This document shows, piece after piece, positions 1-8,972 of a stretch of 64,000 nucleotides of DNA. The stretch lies in assembly GCA_001564275.1 (NCBI GenBank), contig LKND01000001.1:1-64000 (forward strand), read 5' to 3'. Every line of letters starts with the position of its first letter. The first letter of the stretch is position 1. Source of the stretch: Natrialbaceae archaeon Tc-Br11_E2g14. Lineage in GTDB: Archaea > Halobacteriota > Halobacteria > Halobacteriales > Natrialbaceae. The notes beneath the pieces are model-generated. The model was not told the origin of the DNA, searched no databases, and saw only the letters and a list, made by a program, of their open reading frames with translations. A program made the translations under genes and the position numbers.

Positions 1-899
1 CCGAGTGACAACGATCGAACACCAGCACCGGGGGCGAAGTCGATGCCGTCGAGATCTAGCCAGAAAACGTTCGGTGACAGTGCCGACTCGAAGTAGTAGC
101 GTCGGCTCCTGTGATCGGCGACCGTCCGCCATCGCGTCGAGGAAATCTCTGGCCGGTCCGGCGTACTGATCCCGTACGGTACGGAGACGTTACGAATCGC
201 ACCGAAGACACTCGCCGTCGCAGTACGACGATCCTGCGTCTGTGGGATCGCGTCAACGAAGAAACTCGCTCGGGCGAATCGGTCGGCTGGCCGGTTCGTT
301 CCCGGCAACATCACGGTGCCGCCGATCTCCGACCAGTACTCGGCGAGTGCGAGTTGTCGGTCGAACGGTGGGGAGTTCGTCATGACCTGATACTCCCGAT
401 CGTGGTGGATCTTCAACTCGCCATCGAGGTACTCGAAGATCGCGCTGTCACCCGTCGCATCCGACAGCGAGAGGTGTAACGTAGCGAACCGGTCCTCCGT
501 CGGGATTTCGTCGGAGACGACGACGAACTCCTCGTTCCGGTGGTTCTCGACCGCTTCGGCGACCGTCGCGAAGTTGTCGAGGACGTACTGGGTCCACACC
601 GAAATCGAGAGCCCGGACGTCTCGCCGTCCCACTTGGGATAGTCGGATTCGGTGAGCCACAGGAGGTTCGCGACCAGCCCCGCCTCGTTCATCCCGTCGC
701 TCGTCGCGATGTCGTACGCGGAGGCGATGACGCTGCCGTACTTGGCGGTCCACTCCATCGAGTTCGGACCGACTTCACCCGATCGTTCCATCCCTCGTGA
801 AAATACCCAGAGATTCGTGCCGATCTCGCCGTGCCAGTCCATCGATCGGCCGGTGAGAACGAGATTCTCGGGCCCGATATAGACCAACCGCGTACACAT
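1..899 (-). CDS. Linear amide C-N hydrolase (choloylglycine hydrolase / penicillin V acylase family), partial
   Basis: The reading frame opens with MCTR at 899 and runs off the window start, so the C-terminus is missing. Cys2 directly after the initiator Met is the expected N-terminal nucleophile of this Ntn-hydrolase family once Met is removed. Other family landmarks are the GRSMDW segment near residue 18, GLVANLLWL near residue 60 and the VMTNSPPFDRQL segment carrying the conserved Asn in the second half. Known members hydrolyse linear amides such as bile salts, penicillin V or acyl-homoserine lactones. The substrate here cannot be read from sequence. No signal peptide is visible, so it is probably cytoplasmic. 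The frame was found by hand-translating the reverse strand. Confidence 0.85.
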   Translation of the reverse strand, partial: MCTRLVYIGPENLVLTGRSMDWHGEIGTNLWVFSRGMERSGEVGPNSMEWTAKYGSVIASAYDIATSDGMNEAGLVANLLWLTESDYPKWDGETSGLSISVWTQYVLDNFATVAEAVENHRNEEFVVVSDEIPTEDRFATLHLSLSDATGDSAIFEYLDGELKIHHDREYQVMTNSPPFDRQLALAEYWSEIGGTVMLPGTNRPADRFARASFFVDAIPQTQDRRTATASVFGAIRNVSVPYGISTPDRPEISSTRWRTVADHRSRRYYFESALSPNVFWLDLDGIDFAPGAGVRSLSL

Positions 900-1202
900 T
901 TAGGCTCTCCCCCTCCCTATCGGCGGTCGATTACTCATTTCCAAACACGAATTCACCGTACCTCGAGCAGGGAAATAAATCCCATACGGTCTGGACCAAA
1001 CGATCACTACTTTTGGTAGGTCGAGTCCGATGACATCTCACATTCGCGCCCTGCATCTTGCATGCCAGTCCCAGCCGTCTGTTTCCTCAGCGGTCAGCTC
1101 ACAGCCTGTACCGAACGATCAACAGTGGGGTAAAGCAGATGTGCGAGTCGTTCTATGACGCCATAGTCGACACTAACCGGAAAGAGACGTCGGGAACCCG
1201 CA
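900..1202. other. Intergenic stretch without a recognised gene
   Basis: It separates the start of the Ntn hydrolase from the stop of the propeller lipoprotein; both genes are on the minus strand. The promoter of the hydrolase should lie just right of 899. No open frame with haloarchaeal composition is seen. Confidence 0.5.
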
Positions 1203-2522
1203 TCACTCCAGGTCCACGAGACAGTACGCGTGACCAGGGGCCTGGAGTTCCTCGTCACCGTCACTGAAGGTGTTCGCGATGTCAGCGCGCTCTGTGTAAT
1301 AGATTCGACCATCGCGGGGAACCGGCTCGCTCGTGACGTGGCCGCGGTTCTCGACTCGCCATCGCACGCTCCCCGTTTCCGGCTCGAGTGCATAGAGGTT
1401 GGAATCGTAGGAACCGACCAACACGGCGTCAGGGGTGACCGTGAGTGAGCCGATTACCCGGCCGCCGACGTGGGTAGTCCAGTCGACGGACCCGGTTTCG
1501 GCATCGAGCGCGTGCACCTGGTGGTCATGTGCCCCCACGTACACGCGATTCCGTTCGGGGTCGATACCGGGATTCGACATGATCATGCTACCGATGTCGT
1601 AGATCCACTCCTCGGTACCGTCCTCGAGGGAGGCTCGACGAAAGGTGCCATCCCACGACCCGATGAACGCGGCCCCGTCGTAGGTCGGGATCGTTCCCTT
1701 GACGTCCCGATCGGTCTCGACTGACCACAGGAACTCCATCGAGGGGAACTCCCAGCAATAACACAGGCCGTCGTTGGATCCGGTGACGATCCGCTCGTGA
1801 ACCGGATCGATAGCCGTCGACGGATGGGGCATTCCCACCAGACGGTCGTCGCTCCACAGTGGCTCCCCCGAGTCCGCCTCGAGTGCCCACAGCGTCCCCG
1901 CCTCGGGATCGACATACTCGGCAAGGACGTACACGACGCCATCCCAGTAAACCGGGCTCGAGCCGATGGCAGCGGCGTCCTCGAGGTCGCTGCCCGACGT
2001 GTGCCAGATCTCGTCTCCGGTTTCGGGGTCGAAGGCGTACACGTCTCCGTCGTAGCCGCCGAGGTAGGCGACCCCGTCGACGATCGCTGGAGTGCCGTGG
2101 AACCCGAGCGAGCGGGCGGCCCCCGTTTCTCGCGACCACCGCTGTTCGCCGTTTGGTGTCATGCCGTACAGGCTGCCGGTGTCGGATGGAATGACGATCG
2201 TGTCCCCCGCTGGGGTCAACAGCGGGCTCGACTTTGCTGCGGTGTGGCCGATGTAATTGACGGGCATCGCCCAGTTGACGGCCACCGACTCGGGCACCGT
2301 TTCCTCGGGATAGTACCCCAGTCGGCGGGTCCCTCCACGGAACATCGTCGCCATCTCGGGGGGATAGGTTTCGTCGGCGGCGAGATGGGGTGGGTCGAAT
2401 GAGTCCTGATCACGTTCGAGACGGCTACCCCGAAAGTTCGTACATCCGCCGAGTCCACCGAGGAATACGCTGCTCGTGGCGAGTAGCCGACGCCGGGACC
2501 AGGACTGCCGACGGCCACGCAT
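1203..2522 (-). CDS. PQQ-like beta-propeller repeat lipoprotein (BamB-like), Tat-exported
   Basis: The N-terminus has a twin-arginine signal (WSRRRLLATSS) followed by lipobox GGC, so the mature protein should be a lipid-anchored, Tat-exported surface protein. The rest contains repeated PQQ-like blades with the typical pattern of Gly-x-x-Tyr-Ala-Leu/Asp and E-x-G-x-x-x-W, for example YALEPETGSVRW, VHALDAETGSVDW and VYAFDPETGDEIW. Such propellers act as scaffolds or, with a cofactor, as dehydrogenases; no catalytic function can be inferred. The start at 2522 puts the RR motif near residue 10. An in-frame ATG at 2585, preceded by TATA-like sequence at 2604-2621, would add 21 residues and is the alternative. 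A second PQQ lipoprotein begins at 63482. Confidence 0.8.
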   Translation of the reverse strand: MRGRRQSWSRRRLLATSSVFLGGLGGCTNFRGSRLERDQDSFDPPHLAADETYPPEMATMFRGGTRRLGYYPEETVPESVAVNWAMPVNYIGHTAAKSSPLLTPAGDTIVIPSDTGSLYGMTPNGEQRWSRETGAARSLGFHGTPAIVDGVAYLGGYDGDVYAFDPETGDEIWHTSGSDLEDAAAIGSSPVYWDGVVYVLAEYVDPEAGTLWALEADSGEPLWSDDRLVGMPHPSTAIDPVHERIVTGSNDGLCYCWEFPSMEFLWSVETDRDVKGTIPTYDGAAFIGSWDGTFRRASLEDGTEEWIYDIGSMIMSNPGIDPERNRVYVGAHDHQVHALDAETGSVDWTTHVGGRVIGSLTVTPDAVLVGSYDSNLYALEPETGSVRWRVENRGHVTSEPVPRDGRIYYTERADIANTFSDGDEELQAPGHAYCLVDLE

Positions 2523-2660
2523 CTTGTCCACGGTTTGTGACCCTGGTGGTATAGAGCCGACGGTCACCTTGCCGACGGAAGTCATTATCTCTAGGGGACC
2601 TAGTATATATCGGATTATTTATGGCATAGCCTTAAACAGGAGATCATCCTGGAGTGAGCA

Positions 2661-2840
2661 ATGGCAACGCAAACAACCAATTGGAGCGACACCGCGACCT
2701 GCCCGTTCTGTGGCGGTCACCTGGCAGACCCTGGCGCGGGATTCGTCGACCACATTCAGGCCAACGACGAATGTCACCAGTCGTTCGATACGTGGCGCAA
2801 ACACGTCTCCGACGACCTCGGCGGCACCTGGAGTGGGTGA
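2661..2840 (+). CDS. Small zinc-finger protein, 59 aa
   Basis: This short frame starts with MATQTTNWSDTATCPFCGG and ends with GGTWSG. It holds a CPFCGG knuckle, then a His (DHIQAND) and a Cys followed by His (ECHQSF), a plausible CCHC or CCCH zinc site. Small haloarchaeal proteins with one zinc finger are common and often of unknown role. The frame has strong GC-rich haloarchaeal codon use and no overlap with another gene. It diverges from the propeller lipoprotein, and the AT-rich 2585-2660 gap would serve both promoters. DUF7501-like assignment is from memory of family appearance and not certain. Confidence 0.7.
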   Translation: MATQTTNWSDTATCPFCGGHLADPGAGFVDHIQANDECHQSFDTWRKHVSDDLGGTWSG

Positions 2841-3309
2841 GCAGACGGACTATCTGCCGATAAGTCGGTCGGCAGCCCCTGACAGGTCACCTCATAGCAT
2901 CACAATGTTTTTGTTCGACTCCCCAGTATGACGAGTCACGATGGTAGGTGTCCACTTTACAGGGCCGGCTGCCCGATTCTAACACTAGCCTACCGCTTCC
3001 GTTGTTGGTTCACACCCTCCAGTTGAGGGTGTCCACTGATCGTGTGTTTATCCGTGCACAGCCACCAGCCTCCCCAGCCCAGGCCCCCACGGTTGCCCAG
3101 CAATCGGTCAGACCGGTTCGAGTTGGGGGCTTGACCCGTCCGTCAACGGGCACGAGTGGACGATCTCCAGTGTTCCGAGAGAGCCACACCGTCTCGAATC
3201 ATCCCACCGCGAACCAAACCACCACCAGTACATCGACAGACTAACCACACCGACAGCCCCCATACCAGCACAACGATCGAACCGATCACGAAACGCCACT
3301 TCGCCACCA
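2841..3309. other. Long intergenic region before thrS
   Basis: No gene is recognised in these 469 bases. The one clear structure is a perfect 8-bp stem ACACCCTC / GAGGGTGT with a five-base loop at 3012-3032. The arms match the inner arms of the family A repeats, so this may be a remnant of one. The thrS promoter and leader should lie in the right-hand part. Confidence 0.5.
3012..3032. repeat. Hairpin matching the core arms of family A repeat (remnant)
   Basis: ACACCCTC and GAGGGTGT form a perfect 8-bp stem around CAGTT. The same arms occur in the full family A copies at 9275, 21043, 40709, 45214 and 58722, but the outer ends of that element are not recognisable here. Confidence 0.45.
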
Positions 3310-5268
3310 ATGTCAGAATCCGATTCACAACACGACGAAGCACAGCCACCGATCACCGTCGTTCTTCCCGACGGGTCCGAACTCGAGGTCCCGGCCGATG
3401 CAACGGTCGAGGACTGCGCCTACGAGATCGGCCCCGGTCTCGGTCGAGACACCGTCGCGGGCAAACTCGACGGCGAACTCGTCGCCAAGGAGGCGCCAGT
3501 CTACGAAGGGGCCCGCCTCGAGATCGTCACCGACCAGTCCGAGGAGTACCTCGAGGTGCTCCGGCACTCGGCCGCCCACTGTCTCGCCCAGGCCGTCGAA
3601 CGCCACTTCGAGGACGTCAAACTCGCCATCGGGCCGCCGACGGAGGAAGGCTTCTACTACGACTTCGACGACCTTGACGTCGACGAGAGCGATTTCGAGG
3701 CACTCGAGGCCGAAATCGAGGCAATCATCGACTCGGACTACGAGATCGAACGCGAAACGCTCTCCGCCGCTGAGGCTCGTGAGCGCCTGTCCGATGAACC
3801 CTACAAACTCGAGTTGCTCGAGGAACTCACAGCGGCAGACGAGCGGGTCACCTTCTACAGCCAGGGCGAGTGGGAAGACCTCTGTGCGGGCCCCCACGTC
3901 GAATCGACGGGCGACATCGGCGCGGTCAAACTTCTCGAGATCGCGGGCGCGTACTGGCGCGGTGACGAGGAGAATCCGATGCAGACGCGAATTTACGGCA
4001 CGGCCTTCGAGGACGAGGGCGACCTCGAGGCGTATCTCGAGCGCCGCGAGGCGGCCAAAGAGCGCGACCACCGAAAGATCGGCAACGAGATGGACCTGTT
4101 CTCGATTCAGGACGTGACGGGTCCAGGGCTTCCGCTCTATCATCCGCCGGGCAAAACCATCCTGCGCGAACTCGAGCGCTTCGTCGAGCACGTCAACGAG
4201 GACGCCGGCTACGACTACGTCGAGACGCCCCACGTATTCAAGACGAAGCTCTGGGAACGCTCGGGTCACTACGAGAACTACGCCGAGGACATGTTCCTCT
4301 TCGAGGTCGGCGACGACGAGTTCGGCCTGAAGCCAATGAACTGTCCCGGACACGCCGCCATCTTTCAGGATCACTCCTGGAGCTACCGCGACCTCCCGAT
4401 CCGGTACGCCGAAAACGGGAAGGTTTACCGGAAGGAACAACGCGGTGAGCTGTCCGGGCTCTCGCGCGTCTGGGCGTTCACCATCGACGACGGCCACCTG
4501 TTCGTCCGTCCGGACCAGATCGAACGCGAGGTCGAGGCCATCATGGACGCCATCGACGAGGTGCTCTCGACGTTCGACCTCGAGTACGAGGTCGCCCTCG
4601 CGACCCGCCCAGAAAAGAGCGTCGGGAGCGACGACATCTGGGAGCAGGCAGAATCCCAACTCGAGTCGGTGCTCGAGCGACGCAACCTCGACTACGACCT
4701 CGAGCCGGGCGACGGGGCATTCTACGGGCCGAAGATAGATTACGCGTTCAAAGACGCGATCGGCCGGTCTTGGGACGGCCCGACGGTCCAACTGGACTTC
4801 AACATGCCCCAGCGGTTCGACCTCGAGTACGTCGGTGAGGACAATCAGACCCACGAGCCCGTCATGATCCACCGCGCGCTCTACGGCAGCTACGAGCGCT
4901 TTTTCATGATGCTCATCGAGCACTACGAGGGGAACTTCCCACTCTGGCTCGCGCCCGAGCAGGTTCGAATCCTCCCGATCTCTGACGCCAATCTGGGATA
5001 TGCCCACCGCGTCAAAAACGAGTTCGACGACTTCCGCGTCGAGGTCGATCAGCGAGATAGTACCCTCGAGCGCAAGATTCGAGCGGCGCACGACGACCGC
5101 GTCCCCTACCAGATCATCGTCGGCGACGATGAGGCGGACGACGGCACTATCTCGGTTCGTGACCGGTTCGAGGACCAGGCATTCGACGTGGACATCGACG
5201 ACTTCAGAACGCACCTCGAGGCCGAACGCGCGGAGAAGGCCTCTGAGCCGGACTTCCTGGCCGATTGA
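3310..5268 (+). CDS. thrS: Threonine--tRNA ligase
   Basis: This 652-residue protein charges tRNA-Thr and has the complete bacterial-type architecture. It has an N-terminal TGS domain (about residues 15-75), an N2 editing domain with HSAAH near residue 86 and the CAGPH motif near residue 193 that clears mischarged Ser-tRNA, the class II catalytic core, and a C-terminal anticodon-binding domain from about residue 545. The zinc ligands of the core are visible: Cys in MNCPGH near 343, His in DDGHLF and His in MIHRALYGS near 520. Length fits the family. The TGA stop is immediately the first three bases of a family B palindromic repeat. Confidence 0.97.
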   Translation: MSESDSQHDEAQPPITVVLPDGSELEVPADATVEDCAYEIGPGLGRDTVAGKLDGELVAKEAPVYEGARLEIVTDQSEEYLEVLRHSAAHCLAQAVERHFEDVKLAIGPPTEEGFYYDFDDLDVDESDFEALEAEIEAIIDSDYEIERETLSAAEARERLSDEPYKLELLEELTAADERVTFYSQGEWEDLCAGPHVESTGDIGAVKLLEIAGAYWRGDEENPMQTRIYGTAFEDEGDLEAYLERREAAKERDHRKIGNEMDLFSIQDVTGPGLPLYHPPGKTILRELERFVEHVNEDAGYDYVETPHVFKTKLWERSGHYENYAEDMFLFEVGDDEFGLKPMNCPGHAAIFQDHSWSYRDLPIRYAENGKVYRKEQRGELSGLSRVWAFTIDDGHLFVRPDQIEREVEAIMDAIDEVLSTFDLEYEVALATRPEKSVGSDDIWEQAESQLESVLERRNLDYDLEPGDGAFYGPKIDYAFKDAIGRSWDGPTVQLDFNMPQRFDLEYVGEDNQTHEPVMIHRALYGSYERFFMMLIEHYEGNFPLWLAPEQVRILPISDANLGYAHRVKNEFDDFRVEVDQRDSTLERKIRAAHDDRVPYQIIVGDDEADDGTISVRDRFEDQAFDVDIDDFRTHLEAERAEKASEPDFLAD

Positions 5269-5343
5269 TACGGTCTGCTGTACGTTTTGCAGTCCAGACC
5301 TGGTCGGCTATCCGCGGGCGGAGTGGACAGTGAACCGTGCGAG
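5266..5343. repeat. Family B palindromic repeat, copy 1, between convergent genes
   Basis: The left end TGATACGGTCTGCTGTAC begins on the thrS stop codon. The right end GGACAGTGAACCGTGCGAG is its imperfect inverted complement, ending one base before the stop codon of the convergent methyltransferase gene. It could work as a bidirectional terminator. Divergence between the arms suggests an old copy. Confidence 0.55.
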
Positions 5344-5982
5344 TTACTCACCCTCAGCTGACCGTCGCCGGTCGGGCGTGGTCAGCGCTCGGATCGTTCG
5401 CCAGCCAACGAAGCGTGGCGTCCGGTCAGCATATCGTTCGTACGCCGCTCCGTACTCCGCCCGCAGCCAGGGCTCTTCGACGAACGGCAAGAGGACCCAC
5501 CAACAGACGTACAGGGCACACAGAGTCGTGACCAGCACGGAGTTCGCGACCAGCGCGAAGCCGACACTCGCCACGAGATACCCGACGTACTGGGGATTTC
5601 TCGAGTACCGGTACCAGCCGTCAGTTCGTAACTCACCGGAGAGTCCAGCCGTCTCCTCGGCACCCAGATCGAAGCCTGCGGCGATCGCGACGGCGAAACC
5701 GGGGACGAACAGCGCCAGCCCAATGGCGAGCGACGGGACTCGAGGGAGCCCGAGGCTGTTCCAATCCAGGACGGCCACGACCAGCACCGCGACGGTAACC
5801 GTCTGGGCGAGCGTCCACTGGAGGTAAAACCGCCAATCACGTTCTCCTGGCGGCCAATAACTCGCGCGACCCACAGCTGTCGCGATCACGCCGAAACTGT
5901 TCGCGAGCAATGCGCCGCCCGCAACCGCTGCGACCGCTACGGCGAGTGTGGAGGGAGATTCCGGTGGAAACCAGCGTTGCAT
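5344..5982 (-). CDS. Isoprenylcysteine carboxyl methyltransferase (ICMT/PEMT-like) family membrane protein
   Basis: This 212-residue protein has about five hydrophobic helices (for example AVAVAAVAGGALLANSF near the N-terminus and YVGYLVASVGFALVANSVL later). The C-terminal signature is typical of this membrane methyltransferase family: YRYSRNPQYVGYL, then EEPWLRAEYGAAYERYADRTPRFVG, where the RNPQY and the E-x-x-L-x-x-x-Y-G-x-x-Y elements form the SAM site. Many archaeal relatives are uncharacterised and could methylate lipids or small molecules; true isoprenylcysteine activity is not implied. It converges with thrS and diverges from the HTH-10 gene. Confidence 0.8.
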   Translation of the reverse strand: MQRWFPPESPSTLAVAVAAVAGGALLANSFGVIATAVGRASYWPPGERDWRFYLQWTLAQTVTVAVLVVAVLDWNSLGLPRVPSLAIGLALFVPGFAVAIAAGFDLGAEETAGLSGELRTDGWYRYSRNPQYVGYLVASVGFALVANSVLVTTLCALYVCWWVLLPFVEEPWLRAEYGAAYERYADRTPRFVGWRTIRALTTPDRRRSAEGE

Positions 5983-6034
5983 ACTCGACCGTCAACGCGT
6001 AAATTACTCCGCCTTGTTGCTGATAGACTAGTGA

Positions 6035-6043
6035 TTTTATATA
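6035..6043 (+). promoter_or_regulatory. TATA box of the HTH-10 regulator gene
   Basis: TTTTATATA is centred about 34 nt before the ATG at 6073, predicting a transcription start only a few bases ahead of the gene. Confidence 0.5.
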
Positions 6044-6072
6044 GACGCGGTGGTCGTCTCGAGTCACACTCC

Positions 6073-6744
6073 ATGAAGTACTGCAGTCTGGAACTGTCTC
6101 AGCCCGACTGGATGCTCCACCCAATGCAACGGTTCATCAGGGAGACGGACGTGGTCCGCTACGAGGAGCTCCAGGCCTGGAACGTCGAGACAGGGGCGCC
6201 CCAACTCGAGTACGAGCTGTTTTACGTCGAAGCCGATCGTGAGCCGTACGAGCGAGCGCTCGAGCGTGTCGATTTGATCCAGTGGTACGACTTGACGCAG
6301 ATCGACGAGGGCGGGTTTTACCTCTACGTCTGCCAGGAGACCCGCGAGGAGGATTTGGAGTGGCGTGACGGACTCTCCACGCTGGATCTGGTCGTCGTGC
6401 CCCCGATCGTGTACAACGAACACGCGAACTTCTCGATGACGGTGGTTGGCACCGGCGAAAATCTGCGGACACTGCTCGAGGGACTGCCGGAAGCGATCGA
6501 CGTCAGCGTCGACGCCATCGGCGAGTACGACCGGCGGTACGCGCCGATCGCGGATGCGCTCACCAACCGCCAGTTCGAAGCGCTCGAGGCCGCACTCGAG
6601 GTGGGCTACTTCGAGGTTCCCCGCGAGGGAGGCGTTACAGACGTCGCAACCGAACTCGGCTGTGCCTCCAGTACAGCGGCACTGCTCGTGCAGAAGGGGC
6701 AGGCTCGAATGGTGAAACGGCTGATCGGCCACTACCATCGGTAG
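6073..6744 (+). CDS. HTH-10 (bacterio-opsin activator type) transcriptional regulator
   Basis: The C-terminal part, about residues 160-223, carries the haloarchaeal HTH-10 signature: LTNRQFEALEAALEVGYFEV, followed by VTDVATELGCASSTAALLVQ. These proteins are helix-turn-helix regulators related to the bacterio-opsin activator Bat. The N-terminal 150 residues are the usual variable input region and start MKYCSLELSQPDWMLHP. The ATG at 6073 was chosen because it fits the TATA box at 6035 and the family N-terminus; upstream in-frame sequence is AT-rich and unlike coding. The sensed signal is not evident. The gene stands alone and diverges from the methyltransferase. Confidence 0.88.
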   Translation: MKYCSLELSQPDWMLHPMQRFIRETDVVRYEELQAWNVETGAPQLEYELFYVEADREPYERALERVDLIQWYDLTQIDEGGFYLYVCQETREEDLEWRDGLSTLDLVVVPPIVYNEHANFSMTVVGTGENLRTLLEGLPEAIDVSVDAIGEYDRRYAPIADALTNRQFEALEAALEVGYFEVPREGGVTDVATELGCASSTAALLVQKGQARMVKRLIGHYHR

Positions 6745-6842
6745 CCCGGAGGTTGGAGCCGATCGGACGCTGGCACGTTCGTGGCCATTTGTCGTGTAAC
6801 GTCGATCGAAATACCCATGGTTGCAGCATCGTGCATAGGTGT

Positions 6843-7571
6843 ATGAACAGAGCCGAGAAAGCCACGCTCCAGCTTCGGGCCGTCGATGTATTGCGGATGC
6901 TCAAACGGACCCGAACGTACGACGAACTCGCCGAGCAAACGGGGCTTCCCCCGGGTGACCTCAACCGGTACGTCAACGGCCACGTCCTTCCCGGCCCCGA
7001 ACGTGCTCGGGCCGTCGTGGAGGACCTCGGTCACGACGCGCTGGGCGCCGAACTCGAGGCCCGGATCCGGGTCGACGACGAGGGGTACGTCGACAACTCG
7101 GGCGCGGTCTTCGATCAACCGTTTCTCGACCTCGTCGCACCGGTGGTCGCAGCTGGCTTCGACTTCGAGCGTCCCGATGTCGTGTTGACGGCTGCCACCG
7201 ACGGCATCACCCTGGCTGCCTCGCTCGCCGGGTACTACGGCACGCGCTGTGCATACGCGAAAAAGCGTAAAGAGACGGCCGTCGAGGACTTCATCGAGGC
7301 CCGTGAGCGCCTCGAATCCGGTATCGAACTCACCTACTATCTCCCGGCAGCAGCCATCGAAGCCGACGACAGCGTACTGGTCGTCGACGACCTCATCCGA
7401 TCTGGAGAGACCCAGGAACTGTTGCTCGATATCGTGGACGCGGCGGATGCGGAACTGGCTGGCGTGTTCGCCCTGATCGCTGCCGGATCCGATGGAATCG
7501 AGCGCGCAAGGGAGCGAACCACGGCACCGGTTGGATCGCTGTTGGACGCCTCCCACGACGAGACGGACTGA
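6843..7571 (+). CDS. gfcR: Transcriptional regulator GfcR (HTH plus phosphoribosyltransferase fold)
   Basis: The 242-residue protein has an N-terminal helix-turn-helix (about residues 10-60, with YDELAEQTGLPPGDLNRYVNG). A C-terminal type I phosphoribosyltransferase fold follows, with the PRPP loop VLVVDDLIRSGET near residue 180. This is the haloarchaeal GfcR arrangement, long annotated as an orotate phosphoribosyltransferase-like protein. In Haloferax volcanii it regulates glycolytic genes. The start at 6843 gives the family N-terminus MNRAEKATLQLRAVDVL. Its TGA stop forms the first bases of a family B repeat, so the last codons abut an insertion-like element. Sugar-related targets could include genes in this window, but that is inference. 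Confidence 0.9.
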   Translation: MNRAEKATLQLRAVDVLRMLKRTRTYDELAEQTGLPPGDLNRYVNGHVLPGPERARAVVEDLGHDALGAELEARIRVDDEGYVDNSGAVFDQPFLDLVAPVVAAGFDFERPDVVLTAATDGITLAASLAGYYGTRCAYAKKRKETAVEDFIEARERLESGIELTYYLPAAAIEADDSVLVVDDLIRSGETQELLLDIVDAADAELAGVFALIAAGSDGIERARERTTAPVGSLLDASHDETD

Positions 7572-7652
7572 TACGGTTTACTGTAGTCTCTTACCGGTGA
7601 TTGCCCATACCGGGTCGGCAATCACCGGTAAAGAGTTACAGCAATCCGTATG
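7569..7652. repeat. Family B palindromic repeat, copy 2 (best preserved)
   Basis: The left arm TGATACGGTTTACTGTAG continues into TTACCGGTGATTGCC. After an 11-base centre comes GGCAATCACCGGTAA and the right end CAGCAATCCGTAT. The inner 15-bp arms are perfectly complementary. The element starts exactly on the gfcR stop codon. It contains no coding sequence. Confidence 0.8.
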
Positions 7653-7879
7653 AGACGGTTCGCAGCCCCGTTCAACGGCTGATCCGCTACAGTAACAAAT
7701 GAACTGATTTACACACCCTCACAATGAGTCGGCTCGTGAGGGTGTGCAATGACGTTCAGTGGCTACTGTAACTGATTGGGGATAACTGGAACGCGCCGAC
7801 GGTAAACCGTCTGTTACTGATAGTTGGAATTACACTTCCTCGAGCGGCAACCATCGGGTCGGCCCTCTGCGACGACGAA
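7572..7879. other. Intergenic region filled by two repeats
   Basis: Apart from the family B copy (7569-7652) and the short family A copy (7687-7771) nothing recognisable is present. The remaining about 110 bases lie behind the stop of the small membrane protein gene. Confidence 0.5.
7687..7771. repeat. Family A palindromic repeat, internally shortened copy
   Basis: The left end CTACAGTAACAAATGAACTG is followed by ACACACCCTCAC, a short AATGAGTCGGCTC centre, GTGAGGGTGTGC, then AATGACGTTCAGTGGCTAC at the right end. It lacks the inner AACCGGT palindrome of full copies. Confidence 0.75.
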
Positions 7880-8095
7880 TCACCAGTAGGGACTGCTGAT
7901 CCACGAGTCCGACCGCGCCCCGAGCGCAAAGAGCGCGAACACGAAGCCGAAAGCGACGACCCCGACACCGATGGTTGGCATGAGATAGGTCGTCGACGAC
8001 GTCACGATGTAGGTGTCCACCAGTGCCCAGAATCCGGCGAGTACCAGCGCGGCGACGATCGCTGTCGTCATCAAGCCTGCGAGCAAGCGGTTCAT
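7880..8095 (-). CDS. Small two-helix membrane protein, 71 aa
   Basis: Starting at MNRLLAGLMTT, the protein has two long hydrophobic segments, LLAGLMTTAIVAALVLAGFW and a second around TIGVGVVAFGFVFALFALG, separated by a short polar loop. I do not recognise a family. It diverges from the DUF2064-like gene at 8175, with 79 bases between the starts. The ATG at 8095 was chosen because the in-frame sequence upstream is neither hydrophobic nor acidic. Haloarchaeal chromosomes carry many such small membrane proteins. Confidence 0.6.
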   Translation of the reverse strand: MNRLLAGLMTTAIVAALVLAGFWALVDTYIVTSSTTYLMPTIGVGVVAFGFVFALFALGARSDSWISSPYW

Positions 8096-8174
8096 GGTCG
8101 TGTTGAAGGCTGGTTTCGTGATAAACGTACAGGCCTTCGACGCGTTCAAGGGCGATCCCGACCGATCACCACTC

Positions 8175-8891
8175 ATGCACGTCGTCGTTCCCCTCGATCC
8201 CCCGGACGCTCAGAACCCACCGGCTGCGCTCGAGGCACTCGAACCTGACCTCAATCCAGGAGTCGCCACCGACCTCTATCGTGGCGCGGCTATGGACGTC
8301 GTTCGAGCGGTGGCCGCGAGTGGCGGCGACCTCCTGATCAACTACCGTGACGAGGAAACGCTGCCCGCCGGGACGACCGTCGACGACCCTGTTGGGCGCG
8401 TCCAGGAACTGGTTTCGACAGCGCTCGGGGAGACCGAAAGCGTGCGATTCGAACGCCAGGTGGGCTCGAACAAGAGCGCTCGGGTCGGCAACACGGTGAC
8501 ACACCTGCTCGAGCGCGAGGGGGTCCAGACGGTGGGCGTCCTCGAGCCGACGGCGGCCCTCGTCGGCCGGACGGAAATCGATGGACTGGCCATGGCCCTG
8601 CGACGGAACGACGTCATGCTCGGACCGTCCCTGACCGGTGACGTGTACGTGGCAGCGTTCGCGGAACCGATCGACTTCACGGCGGTGTACGCCGACCGAC
8701 CGGTGGCAACCATCGCCGAAGCCGGTGTGGCAGCCGACCTCGCGGTTGGCTTTGCGCCGCGAGTGCCGACCGTGGCCTCGCGAACCGGCATTCGGGGGAC
8801 CGCAGCCGAGATTATAGCCCGACGAGCAGCCGGGACGGCGATTCCAGAGGCGACGGCGGAGGTCCTCGAGACGGTCGATGTGTTTCGATGA
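8175..8891 (+). CDS. DUF2064-like (GT-A fold, nucleotidyl/glycosyl-transferase-like) protein
   Basis: The 238-residue protein begins MHVVVPLDPPDAQNPP. It includes ATDLYRGAAMDVVRAVAASG followed by DLLINYRDEETLP, a pattern I associate with haloarchaeal DUF2064 proteins, which resemble GT-A nucleotide-sugar transferases. Later GRTEIDGLAMALRRNDVMLG and PSLTGDVYVAAFAEPIDF correspond to the region where such folds bind nucleotide. It has no signal peptide. No substrate can be named. The gene is followed within 80 bases by tRNA-Ser. The family assignment rests on remembered sequence pattern only. Confidence 0.6.
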   Translation: MHVVVPLDPPDAQNPPAALEALEPDLNPGVATDLYRGAAMDVVRAVAASGGDLLINYRDEETLPAGTTVDDPVGRVQELVSTALGETESVRFERQVGSNKSARVGNTVTHLLEREGVQTVGVLEPTAALVGRTEIDGLAMALRRNDVMLGPSLTGDVYVAAFAEPIDFTAVYADRPVATIAEAGVAADLAVGFAPRVPTVASRTGIRGTAAEIIARRAAGTAIPEATAEVLETVDVFR

Positions 8892-8972
8892 CCGGTTAGG
8901 TGGGTGTTGGATGCACACGGTCGGAGACCGCGACCGACAACGCTTTTGGAGTCCGTCGAAAAGAGTGCTTGA

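Noticed and set aside
3325..5214. 629-codon open frame on the minus strand opposite thrS
   Set aside because: It is an exact antisense shadow of thrS; the long frame follows from GC-rich third positions and has no family motif.
7569..7771. CRISPR array made of the repeats near 7.6 kb
   Set aside because: The two repeats belong to different families, are not regularly spaced and have no unique spacers between identical copies; no cas gene is nearby.
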